In this document: one piece after another, positions 49,888 through 59,213 of the stretch
Numbering within the stretch: position 1 is the first letter of the stretch
How the letters are laid out: each line of letters starts with the position of its first letter
Origin: Candidatus Bathyarchaeota archaeon
GTDB taxonomy: Archaea > Thermoproteota > Bathyarchaeia > TCS64
Length of the DNA stretch: 64,000 nt
Assembly: GCA_026014875.1 (NCBI GenBank)
Contig: JAOZHO010000037.1
Span: forward strand, 62,001 to 126,000
Direction of reading: 5' to 3'
Notes under the pieces: generated by a model
Seen by the model: the letters and a program-made list of their open reading frames with translations, nothing else
The model's database searches: none
Told to the model about the DNA's origin: nothing
Made by a program: the position numbers and the translations under genes

Positions 49888-51213
49888 TCAGGGCCAGTGC
49901 CACAGAGCTTCCATCTTCAGACGGAGTGATCCACTCTTCTCCCTACCATACCGGACCTTCGGCTTCGAGAGGTGCCTCTGAGCCCTCGGGGGTGGCAGGA
50001 ACAGCCCAGTTCCTATCTGACGCTCCAGCTCCTCCGTCGCCTTCTCCATATTGGGGCCCCTGAAGCCGCATCTCCTGCACCTGAATCCCTTCCCCCGCCC
50101 CATCGACTCCATGCTTCCGCCGCACTCGGGGCACTTCGGATTCACCTCGCTGAGGTCCCGTGCGAGCCCCAGAACCTCAATCTTCTCCAAGTTGAACGTC
50201 GGTCTTTCAGAGGATGCTTCCCCTCTGACCCCCCCGTACGCGCGAACAAGGTCCCCCGGGATAAGCCTCCGCACGACCTCCCGAAAAGAGCCCGAGGGCT
50301 CGTAGGCGGCGCAGTCAACTCTCCCCGTCTCGTCCGTGAGGCCGAAGAACACATGTCCCCCCTTGATTGTCTTCGGGGGATCTGATACGAGACCCTCAAG
50401 AATTGCAGGGTTATACGGCCTCAACGATGAGACTGGGACATGAGAGCCGAGGTGGGCGTCCGTGCCCTGATTCGTCCTGAAGACCACCCATCGCTCCAAA
50501 GGCTCGGAATCCACCATGAGCCCCGCCACCCTCACCGCCGACGGATCCTCCCCGCGGATCCCAAAGAGAACGGGGTCCGGCCCCTTGGGCGCGATGAGGG
50601 CCCGCCCCGTCTCGGGGTCCACATTGTTGAACGTGGAGCCGCCGGTCTCCTCGTCCATGCGTACCACGGAGTCAGGGTCGACCCGCCGGGGTGTCCCCCA
50701 GTTCCCGGGCAGCCTGTAGGATAGGAACTCGTATGTGTGATCGCCTCTCTGGAGCCCTCCCACTGCGGCCAGTCCCCCGATGATCCCCCTCATGTTCTTG
50801 AAGCCTATCGCCGAAGCATCGTGCCCATCAGCCAGCTTTAGCGCCTCGTCGAGGGACACAACGGTTTTCACGACTCTCTCGGAGAACTCGATGAGGCCTG
50901 TCGGAACCGCCCCCTCCAGGAAGACGACACCAGGATTCGTGTTATCGCACTCAAAGTCTGCGTAGGATTCCACGAGCTCCAGGACACTCCTTAGCACACC
51001 CTCCTCGCGGGATTCATCGATCTCGACCCGGAGGCAGACTGCCCCGTTTCCCCTCGTCTTCCACGGGACGTTGGGATTCAGCCTCAGGAGGTTAGGGTAA
51101 TCGACGAACCGTGCACCGAGACCGCTGAGCGTATCGACGAGCCGTGCGGCGATGTAAGTTGTGCAACCTCCGCTGGGGGAGTCGGTGTCATCGAACCCGA
51201 TGTGGAGGAGCAC
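49888..51213 (-). CDS. tiaS: tRNA(Ile2) 2-agmatinylcytidine synthetase
   Basis: A 441-residue protein with IGFDDTDSPSGGCTTYIAAR at the N-terminus, the TiaS signature, VPWKTRGNGAVCL near 49, an OB-fold domain (about residues 290-360) and a zinc ribbon CPECGGSMESMGRGKGFRCR with CGF near 380. The enzyme attaches agmatine to C34 of tRNA-Ile so that AUA is read as isoleucine, an archaea-specific step. GTG start. Confidence 0.96.
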   Translation of the reverse strand: MLLHIGFDDTDSPSGGCTTYIAARLVDTLSGLGARFVDYPNLLRLNPNVPWKTRGNGAVCLRVEIDESREEGVLRSVLELVESYADFECDNTNPGVVFLEGAVPTGLIEFSERVVKTVVSLDEALKLADGHDASAIGFKNMRGIIGGLAAVGGLQRGDHTYEFLSYRLPGNWGTPRRVDPDSVVRMDEETGGSTFNNVDPETGRALIAPKGPDPVLFGIRGEDPSAVRVAGLMVDSEPLERWVVFRTNQGTDAHLGSHVPVSSLRPYNPAILEGLVSDPPKTIKGGHVFFGLTDETGRVDCAAYEPSGSFREVVRRLIPGDLVRAYGGVRGEASSERPTFNLEKIEVLGLARDLSEVNPKCPECGGSMESMGRGKGFRCRRCGFRGPNMEKATEELERQIGTGLFLPPPRAQRHLSKPKVRYGREKSGSLRLKMEALWHWP

Positions 51214-51383
51214 GGCGTGGAACCCTCTCGAATGGGTGAAACCCCTCCATTAAAAAGGGTGACTGAACCTTGGAAACCTCTATACTCATGCAGATGATCC
51301 TGTTGGGTCTATTCTCCGATGAATATCAGGTAATAGAAAAATTCCGAAAAGAATATATCATGCCTGAACCTAAAATCTAGCCC

Positions 51384-51938
51384 ATGCTCCCCGAAATCGA
51401 CACCATCACCCACAGGCGCAGGGCTCTGGGGCTCACCCAGACCAAGCTCGCCGAGAAGGCCGGAGTGAGCCAGTCCTACATCGCCAAGCTCGAGGCTAGG
51501 AAGATCGAGCCCTCCTACTCCAGGGTGAGGGCGATTCTGGAGGTCCTCGACGGCCTCGAGAGGGGGAAGGAGACGAAGGCGGAGGAGATCATGTCCACGG
51601 AGATCGTGAGCCTCCAGAGAGACGACCTCATCCGGAGGGCCGTGGACCTCATGTGGGAGACGGGATTCTCCCAGCTCCCGGTGATGGACGGCGAGAGACC
51701 CGTGGGGAGCATCACCGAGAGGACAATCATCGACACGATGAGAAACGGGGGCGCCGAGGGCCCCATGGGGGAGAAGCCCATCTCGACCATCATGGACGAC
51801 CCCTTTCCCCAGGTCGGGGAAGAGGCCCCGGTCTCCATCATCGCCGGGCTCCTGAGGATCTACCCGGCGATCCTCGTCCAGAGACGGGAGAAGGTCACGG
51901 GGATCATCACCAAGGCGGACCTCCTGAAAACACTGTGA
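51384..51938 (+). CDS. Xre-type HTH plus two CBS domains regulator
   Basis: A 184-residue protein. Residues 5-55 form a helix-turn-helix (LGLTQTKLAEKAGVSQSYIA, KLEARKIEPSYSRVRAILEV). Two CBS domains follow: AEEIMSTEIVSLQRDDLIRR...LPVMDGERPVGSITERTI and KPISTIMDDPFPQVG...VTGIITKADLLKTL. CBS pairs sense adenine nucleotides, so it may tune transcription to energy state. An AT-rich gap of 170 bp precedes it. The target is unknown. Confidence 0.92.
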   Translation: MLPEIDTITHRRRALGLTQTKLAEKAGVSQSYIAKLEARKIEPSYSRVRAILEVLDGLERGKETKAEEIMSTEIVSLQRDDLIRRAVDLMWETGFSQLPVMDGERPVGSITERTIIDTMRNGGAEGPMGEKPISTIMDDPFPQVGEEAPVSIIAGLLRIYPAILVQRREKVTGIITKADLLKTL

Positions 51939-52081
51939 ATGCGCCAGCTAACTCTGCATGCATCTGGATTCTATCTTTCAAATATTAATCGAGGTTGAGA
52001 ACAAGGCATAAGGCCTTCAAACATAGAAAAACATCCAGTCTAATCGTCAAGAAAATAAAAACGGTTAGATCGGATTAGAGA

Positions 52082-52309
52082 CTAGACGACGATCATCGTC
52101 AGAGTCGAGCGGACCTTGTCCAGGCGCCGGACCTTCCAGCTGATGGTGTCCTTGAGGTCCTGCATCGTCTCGGTCCCGATCCTAGCGATGATGTCGTAAA
52201 CACCGTAGACCATGTGGGCCTCTTTGACCTCGGGGATCGCCTTTAGATCCTTGAGCACCTCGGTCTCAGAGCCGATCTCGGCGTTTATAAGAACAAAAGC
52301 AGTCGCCAT
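52082..52309 (-). CDS. Stand-alone Lrp/AsnC ligand-binding (RAM) domain protein
   Basis: A 75-residue protein that is only the RAM effector domain (AFVLINAEIGSETEVLKDLK, VKEAHMVYGVYDIIARIGTE, LDKVRSTLTMIVV), without DNA-binding part. Such proteins form rings and may sense amino acids or modulate full-length Lrp proteins. It is a single gene. Confidence 0.92.
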   Translation of the reverse strand: MATAFVLINAEIGSETEVLKDLKAIPEVKEAHMVYGVYDIIARIGTETMQDLKDTISWKVRRLDKVRSTLTMIVV

Positions 52310-52515
52310 TAAGTTACCTCGAACATTTTAATCTGACAGGGATACTTAACGTTTGCTAGCATCGAAGTGAAGCGAAGCTCTCCGTCTTTTTCCGGGTAAA
52401 AACGCCGCTATCGTTCCTTTTATGGAGTCATTTCGAACACCGCGGTGATATCGACGGTCAGGGCCCTGCGCGACTCTTAAGAACCTACTAGGCTTTGTGA
52501 GAGGCGAGAAAGTCA

Positions 52516-54036
52516 ATGCTCCTCGACGAAACGCTTACCGCTCGAGAGATGCGGGCCGTGGAGAGGAACTCAGAGTACCTCGGGGTCTCCAAGCTCCAGC
52601 TCATGGAGAACGCAGGGAGGGCGGTCGCCGCCGCAGTCATGGAGCGCTTCGGGAGGAAATCTAGCGTCGTTATCGTCTGCGGCCCCGGGGGAAACGGAGG
52701 CGACGGGTTCGTTGCTGCACGGCATCTCGCAGGCGCGGGATACACACCCAGAGTCATCCTCCTCGGCCAACCCAAAAACATCGGCTCCCCGGAGGCTCGA
52801 GCCAACTGGCAGGCGCTCAAGGGGATGAGCGAAACCATCCTCATAACCCCGCTCAGAGACTCCGCGGAGATTGAGCCCCTCAACGGCGATGTCGTGGTCG
52901 ACGCACTGATCGGGACCGGAGTCATGGGAGCACTGACACCCCCTTACAGGGAAATGGTTGACTCCATCGAGGCATCACATGGTTATACGATCGCCGTGGA
53001 CATCCCCACGGGTATCGACGCAGACACGGGAGAAGCCGCAGGTAACGCAGTCAAAGCGGATCTGACCATCACATTCCACAAGGAGAAGAAGGGACTCAGG
53101 GGCGCCCAGAACCACACGGGAGAACTCGAGACGGCCCCCATCGGAATCCCCCCAGAGGCCGAACGCTATGCGGGGCCCGGAGATGTCTTCATCGCTTCGA
53201 AAAAACGTTCTCCTGACGCCCACAAAGGGGATCACGGCCGCCTCCTCGTGATCGGAGGGAGCGAGACCTACTCCGGAGCCCCAGCACTAGCAGCAATGGC
53301 TGCGTACGCGACCGGAGTCGACATCGTCTACGTCGCAGCCCCCGAGTCCGTTGCGTCTGTAATAGCCGGCTTCTCCCCGAGCCTCATCACCGTTAAGCTG
53401 AAGGGATCGAGACTCACCTCTAGAAACGCCGAGAAACTGAGTGCCCTTCACGGGAAAATCGACGCAGCGGTCATCGGCCCGGGCCTGGGGCTCCACCCAG
53501 AAACCCGGGAAGCCGTGATGGAGATAGTCGAGGAGTTCGAGAGACAGAAAACTCCCGTCCTCATCGATGCAGACGCTTTGAAGAGCTACCCAGCTAGGAG
53601 AGAGATAGCGACCGGCGCTGTCTTCACCCCCCACTCCCGGGAATTCGAGATCTTGACCGGGAAGCCCCCATCGGGGACACTCCAGGAGAGGGGAGAGACG
53701 GTCAAGAAGGAAGCGGCAAGGTTGGGAGCCACGATACTCCTCAAAGGGAACATCGACATCGTGAGCGATGGATCACGCACGCGATTCAATCGGACGGGCA
53801 ACCCCGGCATGACCGTCGGGGGAACGGGCGATGTCCTCTCCGGGATCACGGGTGCATTCCTAGCCCAGGGAATAATGCCTCTTCAATCAGCGGTCGCCGC
53901 TGCGTTCATCAATGGAGTGGCGGGGGACATGGTCGTCAGCGAAAAAGGTTACCACATAGAGCCCGGAGACCTGATAGGGAAAATTCCGTATGCCATCGAG
54001 GACGCGCTCCAGGGGCGTCTCAGAGCGTCCGAATGA
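52516..54036 (+). CDS. nnr: Bifunctional NAD(P)HX epimerase/dehydratase
   Basis: A 506-residue fusion. The N-terminal epimerase (residues 1-215) has AREMRAVERNSEYLGVSKLQLMENAG landmarks (LMENAGRAVA), VVIVCGPGGNGGDGFVAARH and GYTIAVDIPTGIDADTG. The C-terminal ADP/ATP-dependent dehydratase has KGDHGRLLVIGGSETYSGAP, VIGPGLGLHPETRE, FTPHSREFEILTG and RTGNPGMTVGGTGDVLSGIT. It repairs hydrated NADH and NADPH. Confidence 0.96.
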   Translation: MLLDETLTAREMRAVERNSEYLGVSKLQLMENAGRAVAAAVMERFGRKSSVVIVCGPGGNGGDGFVAARHLAGAGYTPRVILLGQPKNIGSPEARANWQALKGMSETILITPLRDSAEIEPLNGDVVVDALIGTGVMGALTPPYREMVDSIEASHGYTIAVDIPTGIDADTGEAAGNAVKADLTITFHKEKKGLRGAQNHTGELETAPIGIPPEAERYAGPGDVFIASKKRSPDAHKGDHGRLLVIGGSETYSGAPALAAMAAYATGVDIVYVAAPESVASVIAGFSPSLITVKLKGSRLTSRNAEKLSALHGKIDAAVIGPGLGLHPETREAVMEIVEEFERQKTPVLIDADALKSYPARREIATGAVFTPHSREFEILTGKPPSGTLQERGETVKKEAARLGATILLKGNIDIVSDGSRTRFNRTGNPGMTVGGTGDVLSGITGAFLAQGIMPLQSAVAAAFINGVAGDMVVSEKGYHIEPGDLIGKIPYAIEDALQGRLRASE

Positions 54037-54181
54037 TCTGGGAACGTTTGTGTTCGCGTGTTCTTGTTTTAAATCTAAATCGTCGTTGGTTACAGCGGAA
54101 CGGAACATCAGCGCTCATGACTGTTAAACGGGGATACCGTGTATCGATATAGATTCGAAGATAGCTGAATCCGTTTTAATT

Positions 54182-54481
54182 TCAGTAGGCGATCCTTGGA
54201 GCCACCTCTAATTCCAGAAGAGCACTTGCCTTGGCGAAGTAGCCGAGGACGTTCTCCCCTTTCTGGGTGAGATCGTAGCAGACGCTCGTTCTCTTATCTT
54301 TCGGATTCACTGGCTCGATTTCCATTACAAGGTTCTGATGGATCAGCGAGTGTAAGACTCTCTGTAGGGGCTTCCAGGATAGGTTTGCGCCGTACATGAT
54401 CCGAGTCGGCTTCTTGACCCCATTACGGATAGTGTACAGAACGTCCAGGTGGACTTCAAGCCTCGACCGCCTCTGCTTCAA
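54182..54481 (-). CDS. Winged-helix DNA-binding protein, HTH_45 type (third copy)
   Basis: A 99-residue paralogue of the two genes near 26.5-27.1 kb. RSRLEVHLDVLYTIRNGVKK, PTRIMYGANLSWKPLQRVLH and YDLTQKGENVLGYFAKASAL match the family layout; the recognition region PTRIMYGANLSW is closest to the first of the two. TTG start. It is flanked by gaps, so it is a single transcript. A role as regulator is inferred from the fold. Confidence 0.85.
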   Translation of the reverse strand: MKQRRSRLEVHLDVLYTIRNGVKKPTRIMYGANLSWKPLQRVLHSLIHQNLVMEIEPVNPKDKRTSVCYDLTQKGENVLGYFAKASALLELEVAPRIAY

Positions 54482-55638
54482 GGGGTGCCCCCCAAGTCTG
54501 ATTCATTCATCCATTTTTTTCTCCTGTTCTCCGCCTCTACAGCGAGCATTCAAGATTTGTGGGATCTCGAGAGGTGTGTTACTTTACAATAAATCTGTAA
54601 TTTAAGTATTTCTAGTAAGTAAAACAAATTCGTATTAGAGAACTGCCTAATATCCTTCGAAATCAATTTAATTTGCACCTGCCGAAGTTTGTTCCGGATT
54701 CAGCCGTTCGAACTTGTATATTGAGGATACTTCTGTTACACCATCTCGGAATGGCGGAGCCCTCGAGAAACCAAGCTTCATACCCCTGAAACAACCCTGC
54801 CAGCACAAACCTGTCCCATTCCCGAGGGGCACGATATCATTTATTTATAATTGTGGATTTCAGATACATGATCTCCTCCGAAATCTGGGGCGTGAGTTCA
54901 CGTCGATGCCGCCTGCACCCGGCTAATAGGAACCACCCGGGATGTTCTCCCACATGGAGCCCCCGGGGATCGATCACGTCCACTTCTCGTGATAGACCTT
55001 ATGAAAACTATTGAATTCTAATTGCCCTGAGGATGATTATCACCGAGAATGGACCACGGAGGAGAATCGGCCCAGATGGCGAGCGAGGACGGGGAACAGA
55101 TAGTGGACCTTCACCAAGCGCGAACTTGTGGACAGGGGATTAACAGCGGATAGGCCTGTCTATGTAGAGGCAATCAAGAGGAAGCTCGCCACAATCCGGG
55201 ATCCCAACGGAATTCTCGTTCAACCGGCGGAAATCAACGACTGACAGATGGATTATCGAAAAATAAACCGGGGGTTTATGTTGTCAATTAATCTAAGCGG
55301 CACAAAGAACAAGGTCAAGCGTAAACATACTTTAAACTACACCCATCAAGAACGCTCTCCTTTTCTCCGATTTTATACCTCCATTGAGTGAAAGGAGCCC
55401 AAAAAAAGTTGTTTAGAACCCCTACTATAGATTTGGAGGGAGCGTGAAGCCTAAAAAGACGATAAACACATATAAAGAAGCCTTCGCATAAACTTGGTGA
55501 TTCCGAAGGGGTTTTATGAAATCTGCCGAACTGCCTGAGATAACCATTGCCAAAGCTCCTTCGTAGAGTGTAACTAGAGTAGCGAAACGCGGGTTCCCAG
55601 ATGGAACCCCCAAGCTAGCAGAGGAAGGGAGCAACGGC
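54482..55638. other. 1.16-kb gap with a decayed VOC-family gene
   Basis: No intact gene is seen. Between 54942 and 55244 there are broken pieces of a VOC/glyoxalase gene, listed separately. 54500-54720 is AT-rich. 55260-55640 is moderately AT-rich and includes the promoter region of tfb. Confidence 0.55.
54942..55244 (+). pseudogene. Frameshifted VOC/glyoxalase-family pseudogene
   Basis: Three pieces in order, in different frames: MFSHMEPPGIDHVHFS then TGA (54942-54992); VIDLMKTIEF (from about 54989, shifted by one); and, after a TAG, WTFTKRELVDRGLTADRPVY with VEAIKRKLATIRDPNGILVQ and PAEIND (55104-55244). IDHVHFSV-x-DL-x-K-x-IEF is the usual VOC opening, and RKLATIRDPxGxLVxxAEIND the usual close. 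The middle is degraded. At least one frameshift and two stops break it, so it is dead. Confidence 0.75.
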
Positions 55639-56559
55639 TTGATCAAAAGTGAGAAAATCACGGGTTGCCCAGAGTGCGGCAGCAACGATCTGATCCGGGA
55701 CTACGAGGCGGGGGAGCTAGTCTGCGAGGGTTGTGGCATGGTCGTCTCATCCGAACTCTTCGACCACGGCCCAGAGTGGAGAGCCTTCAACCTCGAGCAA
55801 CGGGAGAAAAGGACCAGGGTGGGCGCACCCCTAACATGGACGATCCACGACAAGGGCCTCTCCACCATCATCGACTGGACCGGAAGGGACATCTACGGCC
55901 GGGGCCTCAGGCCCGAGCAGAGGGCTCAGGCGTACCGCCTCAGGAAGTGGAACCGCCGGTCCAAGGTATCGGGGGCCAGCGAGAGGAACCTCGCGTACGC
56001 CCTCTCAGAGCTAACCAAGATAGCGTACAAGCTCAATCTCCCCAAGAACGTCCTCGAGACCGCCTCGGTGATCTACCGCCAGGTCGTCAGGAAACGGCTC
56101 ATCAGAGGCCGCTCCATCCAGGGAGTGGCTGCCGCCTCGATCTACATGGCGTGTCGTCAATGCAATATCATCCGCACCCTTGAGGAGGTGGGAAAAGCCG
56201 CGAACATCACGAAGAAAGAGAGTGGCCGAAACTACAGATTCCTCCTCCGAAAGCTCGAGACCCGAGTTCCCCCGGTCGAGGCGAAGAGCTACGTCTCCAA
56301 ATTCGTGAACCAACTCACGCTCTCGGGGAACGTCGAGAACCTCGCGATGCAGATCTTGGAACAGGCTGTGGCGATGAGGCTCACGAGTGGTAGAGGGCCG
56401 GCGGGGATCGCAGCCGCCGCAACCTATATTGCCAGTCTACTTACAAACGAGCGCCGCACCCAGGGCGAGATCGCCAGGGGCGCCCAGGTCACAGAGGTCA
56501 CCATCAGGAACAGGTACAAGGAGCTCACCCAAAAGCTCTCAATCGAGATGGACCTCTAA
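55639..56559 (+). CDS. tfb: Transcription initiation factor TFB
   Basis: A 306-residue TFIIB homologue. The zinc ribbon is CPECGSNDL...CEGCG (C10, C13, C29, C32); the B-reader segment is WRAFNLEQREKRTRVGAPLT; two cyclin repeats follow (SELTKIAYKLNLPKNVLETA, VAAASIYMACRQCNIIRTLE; GNVENLAMQILEQAVAMRLT, GIAAAATYIASLLTNERRTQ). TTG start about nine bases after GGAAGGGA. It recruits RNA polymerase to TATA-TBP. Whether other TFBs exist cannot be told here. Confidence 0.97.
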   Translation: MIKSEKITGCPECGSNDLIRDYEAGELVCEGCGMVVSSELFDHGPEWRAFNLEQREKRTRVGAPLTWTIHDKGLSTIIDWTGRDIYGRGLRPEQRAQAYRLRKWNRRSKVSGASERNLAYALSELTKIAYKLNLPKNVLETASVIYRQVVRKRLIRGRSIQGVAAASIYMACRQCNIIRTLEEVGKAANITKKESGRNYRFLLRKLETRVPPVEAKSYVSKFVNQLTLSGNVENLAMQILEQAVAMRLTSGRGPAGIAAAATYIASLLTNERRTQGEIARGAQVTEVTIRNRYKELTQKLSIEMDL

Positions 56560-56581
56560 GAAACAGTTTAAAAAAAAGGGT
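56560..56581. terminator. A/T tract between convergent tfb and gdhA
   Basis: GTTTAAAAAAAAGGG lies in the 22-bp gap between two convergent genes; its complement is a T8 tract that could end the leftward side of transcription. Confidence 0.3.
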
Positions 56582-57928
56582 TTAGGCCAAATGGCCTTGA
56601 GCTACCATCGCGTCGGCGATTTTGAGGAAGCCTGCGATGTTCGCGCCCAGCACGTAGTTCCCAGGTTGACCGAAGAGCTTGGCCGTCTCGTACGCAGTGG
56701 AGTGGATGTTCACCATGATCTGGTGGAGCTTTTGATCGACCTCTTCTGCGCTCCAGAAGTACCGCTGGCTGTTCTGGGCCATCTCCAATCCCGAGGTTGA
56801 GACGCCGCCTGCGTTGGATGCCTTTCCCGGTGAGAAGAGAATCTTGTTCTCCACGAAGATGATGATGCCCTCCAGGGTCGTCGGCATATTGGCACCCTCG
56901 CCAACGGCTAGGACGCCATTGTCAACCAGAGTCTGAGCTTCTTCACCGTTCAGCTCGTTCTGTGTTGCGCAGGGCAATGCGACGTCACACTTGTAGACCC
57001 AGGGCTTGCCCCCCTTGGTGTATTCGACATTGAACCGTTCAGCGAACTCTTTGATGCGCCCCCTACGGACGTTCTTGAGCTCCATGATCCAGTCCCAATG
57101 CTCCTTGGTTAAACCGTCCGGGACATAGATGCATCCGTTGGAGTCGCTCATGGTGATCACCTTCGCCCCCAACTGGAGGCTCTTTTCGACGGCATACTGG
57201 GCTACGTTGCCCGAGCCGGAGACGGCGACGACCTTGCCTTTCAACTCCTCGCCCTTGGTCTTGAGCATCTCCTCACAGAAGTATACATTGCCGTATCCCG
57301 TAGCCTGAGGTCGGATGAGCGATCCACCGTATCTGGGGCCTTTCCCTGTGAGGACACCCGTCCCGTGAACATTTGTTATCTTCCTGAAAGCCCCGTACAT
57401 GTAGCCAATTTCACGTGCGCCAACGCCGATATCACCGGCGGGGACATCGACGAATTGGCCGATGTGGCGGTACATCTCCATCATGAAGCTAGTACAGAAA
57501 CTTTCGACCTCGGAGTCAGTCTTACCTTTCGGATCGAAGTCTGAACCGCCCTTCCCTCCGCCCATGGGGAGTCCGGTCAGGCTGTTCTTGAAGGTCTGCT
57601 CGAAACCCAAGAACTTTAGGAGACCTAGCACGACGGTGGGATGGAACCTGAAACCCCCCTTGTAGGGACCTATAGCGGAGTTGTACTGGATTCTGAAGCC
57701 CCGGTTGAGTTGGATCTCGCCGTCTCTGTCTTTCCAGGGGACACGAAACTGAACGATTCTCTCGGGCTCGACGATTCTCTCTAGAATCTTGTGCTCCTTG
57801 TATATTGGGAATTTCTCGACTGCGGGTGCGATGTTCTCGAGAACCTCGAAGACGGCCTGATGGAAGACCTTCTGCGCGGGGTCTTTCTCGACGACGCTGT
57901 TGTAAACACGCATTACATAGCTATCCAC
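56582..57928 (-). CDS. gdhA: NADP/NAD-specific glutamate dehydrogenase (GdhA type)
   Basis: A 448-residue enzyme. VPWKDRDGEIQLNRGFRIQY and KGGFRFHPTVVLGLLKFLGF contain the glutamate-site residues, GLPMGGGKGGSDFDPKGKTD has the catalytic lysine region, GDIGVGAREIGYMYG follows, and KVVAVSGSGNVAQYAVEKSL starts the dinucleotide fold. The overall length and motifs fit the 450-residue bacterial-type enzyme rather than the shorter archaeal form. It links ammonia assimilation to 2-oxoglutarate. GTG start. Confidence 0.96.
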   Translation of the reverse strand: MDSYVMRVYNSVVEKDPAQKVFHQAVFEVLENIAPAVEKFPIYKEHKILERIVEPERIVQFRVPWKDRDGEIQLNRGFRIQYNSAIGPYKGGFRFHPTVVLGLLKFLGFEQTFKNSLTGLPMGGGKGGSDFDPKGKTDSEVESFCTSFMMEMYRHIGQFVDVPAGDIGVGAREIGYMYGAFRKITNVHGTGVLTGKGPRYGGSLIRPQATGYGNVYFCEEMLKTKGEELKGKVVAVSGSGNVAQYAVEKSLQLGAKVITMSDSNGCIYVPDGLTKEHWDWIMELKNVRRGRIKEFAERFNVEYTKGGKPWVYKCDVALPCATQNELNGEEAQTLVDNGVLAVGEGANMPTTLEGIIIFVENKILFSPGKASNAGGVSTSGLEMAQNSQRYFWSAEEVDQKLHQIMVNIHSTAYETAKLFGQPGNYVLGANIAGFLKIADAMVAQGHLA

Positions 57929-58264
57929 ATTACTTCACCTTGTAGATCGGTTAGGAGTTCTTTGATCAATAATATATATTTTTTCCGATTTGGTAAAATT
58001 GAGTATATACTATATTTAGTAGTCATAAAACAATAACGCCAATAACATTAAAGAAAATAGATTATGTCCGGAAAAACACATTTTCTTAGACATAATGAGT
58101 TAGATCATTCAATGCCAAAGGTTACTCTTCTCTAGGTGTGCATCCCCTGTCGAGAGGGAGGATATTGAACATAATTTCCAGGGAAGCTCTAAAAAAACCT
58201 AGACTCTAACTGAAAACCTCATGGATAAATGGAAAGTGGTTTATTCTGGTTGAAAGGATGAGCA
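57929..58264. promoter_or_regulatory. gdhA upstream region with TATA box and inverted repeat
   Basis: No gene is seen. Leftward AATATATATT at 57971-57980 is a TATA box predicting a leader of about 20 bases for gdhA. ATTATGTC (58061-58068) and GACATAAT (58089-58096) form an 8-bp inverted repeat with a 20-base spacer, 130 bases upstream of the start codon. Confidence 0.55.
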
Positions 58265-58657
58265 TCAGAGTCGTTCAGATTTTCCGCAGAGAAATTCAAT
58301 GATCTTATCGATGTCCCCAGAGAGTTCGACCTGAATTGGGCCCGTAGGGGAAGCCCCCGACTGAAAAAAGGAGGCGCGACCCGCGTAAGCCGCCTCCTTG
58401 TTCAGACCAAATGATAGACGCTCATCGACCGCCGCTCCGGTCAACAGGGATAAGGCAGCGTCTCTTATCCTCATCCGGGTGAGGAGGTCTCTGAGGGGGA
58501 GGAGGTCATCCATCTTCTCGAGCCTCCCCTCAAGAACAGTGATGTGTCCCCGATCCGATTCGTGGAGCTCGATCTCACCCATCACAGTCTGAACGGCTTT
58601 CACCACCTTTTCGATGCTCTCGGTGGGATGCACTTCGACCCTGACTAGTCCTTCCAT
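58265..58657 (-). CDS. COG1325-type RNA-binding protein
   Basis: A 130-residue protein. VRVEVHPTESIEKVVKAVQT at the start, then GHITVLEGRLEKMDDLLPLR and LSFGLNKEAAYAGRASFFQS, match the archaeal exosome-associated-like COG1325 family. It is next to a dephospho-CoA-kinase-like gene with a four-base gap, as commonly seen in archaea. A role in RNA metabolism is inferred from the family. Confidence 0.85.
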   Translation of the reverse strand: MEGLVRVEVHPTESIEKVVKAVQTVMGEIELHESDRGHITVLEGRLEKMDDLLPLRDLLTRMRIRDAALSLLTGAAVDERLSFGLNKEAAYAGRASFFQSGASPTGPIQVELSGDIDKIIEFLCGKSERL

Positions 58658-58661
58658 TACG

Positions 58662-59210
58662 TTAAAACCAGCCTATAAGAGTCAGAAGATTCTCGAACTC
58701 ATTCTCAAAGTCCTCGTGACCCCCGTCGTTACGTACGATGTAATCGGCCAGAGCGATAGCGTGGCCGAGGCTGAAGCTGAGCTCCCGGTCATCCCTGGTC
58801 TTGAAGGTGACAAAATCCGTGGGGTCGTCGCTTCTCCCCCTCGCAGTGAGGCGGGCGTACCGTGTCTTCTGAGAGGCGAAGACGGCCACCGAGGCGACCT
58901 CGAACCTTTCACCGAATACATCCACTTCTCTGATGCTCCTGATCCCATCCACGAGAACTATCTCATCGGGCATGTCGTCGATCTTCTCGACGCACAGTTT
59001 GGCCACGGCATCGTCTCCTCCCTCTTTCCTGATCCCTGTGGCGAGGCGTCCCAGATTCTCCGGGGTAGGGGGAAGGCCCTTTTCCCGGGCGAGGCCCCGG
59101 ATAACGTCTCCCATGGTCACAGCGGCGACCCCTCGAACCCTGAATTTATTGGCGAGAGTCGTCTTCCCCGATCCCGACATGCCGGTGATTAAAATCAGCT
59201 TCTTAGCCAT
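58662..59210 (-). CDS. UPF0200/dephospho-CoA-kinase-like P-loop kinase
   Basis: A 182-residue protein with Walker A ITGMSGSGKTTLANKF (near 8-23) and VLVDGIRSIREVDVFGERF near 86, both typical of the archaeal UPF0200/AAA_18 nucleoside-kinase-like group. It may phosphorylate dephospho-CoA or a nucleotide. The arrangement with COG1325 is conserved in archaea as I recall. It follows the radical SAM gene by three bases on the same strand, so the three genes are one unit. Confidence 0.85.
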   Translation of the reverse strand: MAKKLILITGMSGSGKTTLANKFRVRGVAAVTMGDVIRGLAREKGLPPTPENLGRLATGIRKEGGDDAVAKLCVEKIDDMPDEIVLVDGIRSIREVDVFGERFEVASVAVFASQKTRYARLTARGRSDDPTDFVTFKTRDDRELSFSLGHAIALADYIVRNDGGHEDFENEFENLLTLIGWF

Positions 59211-59213
59211 CGT

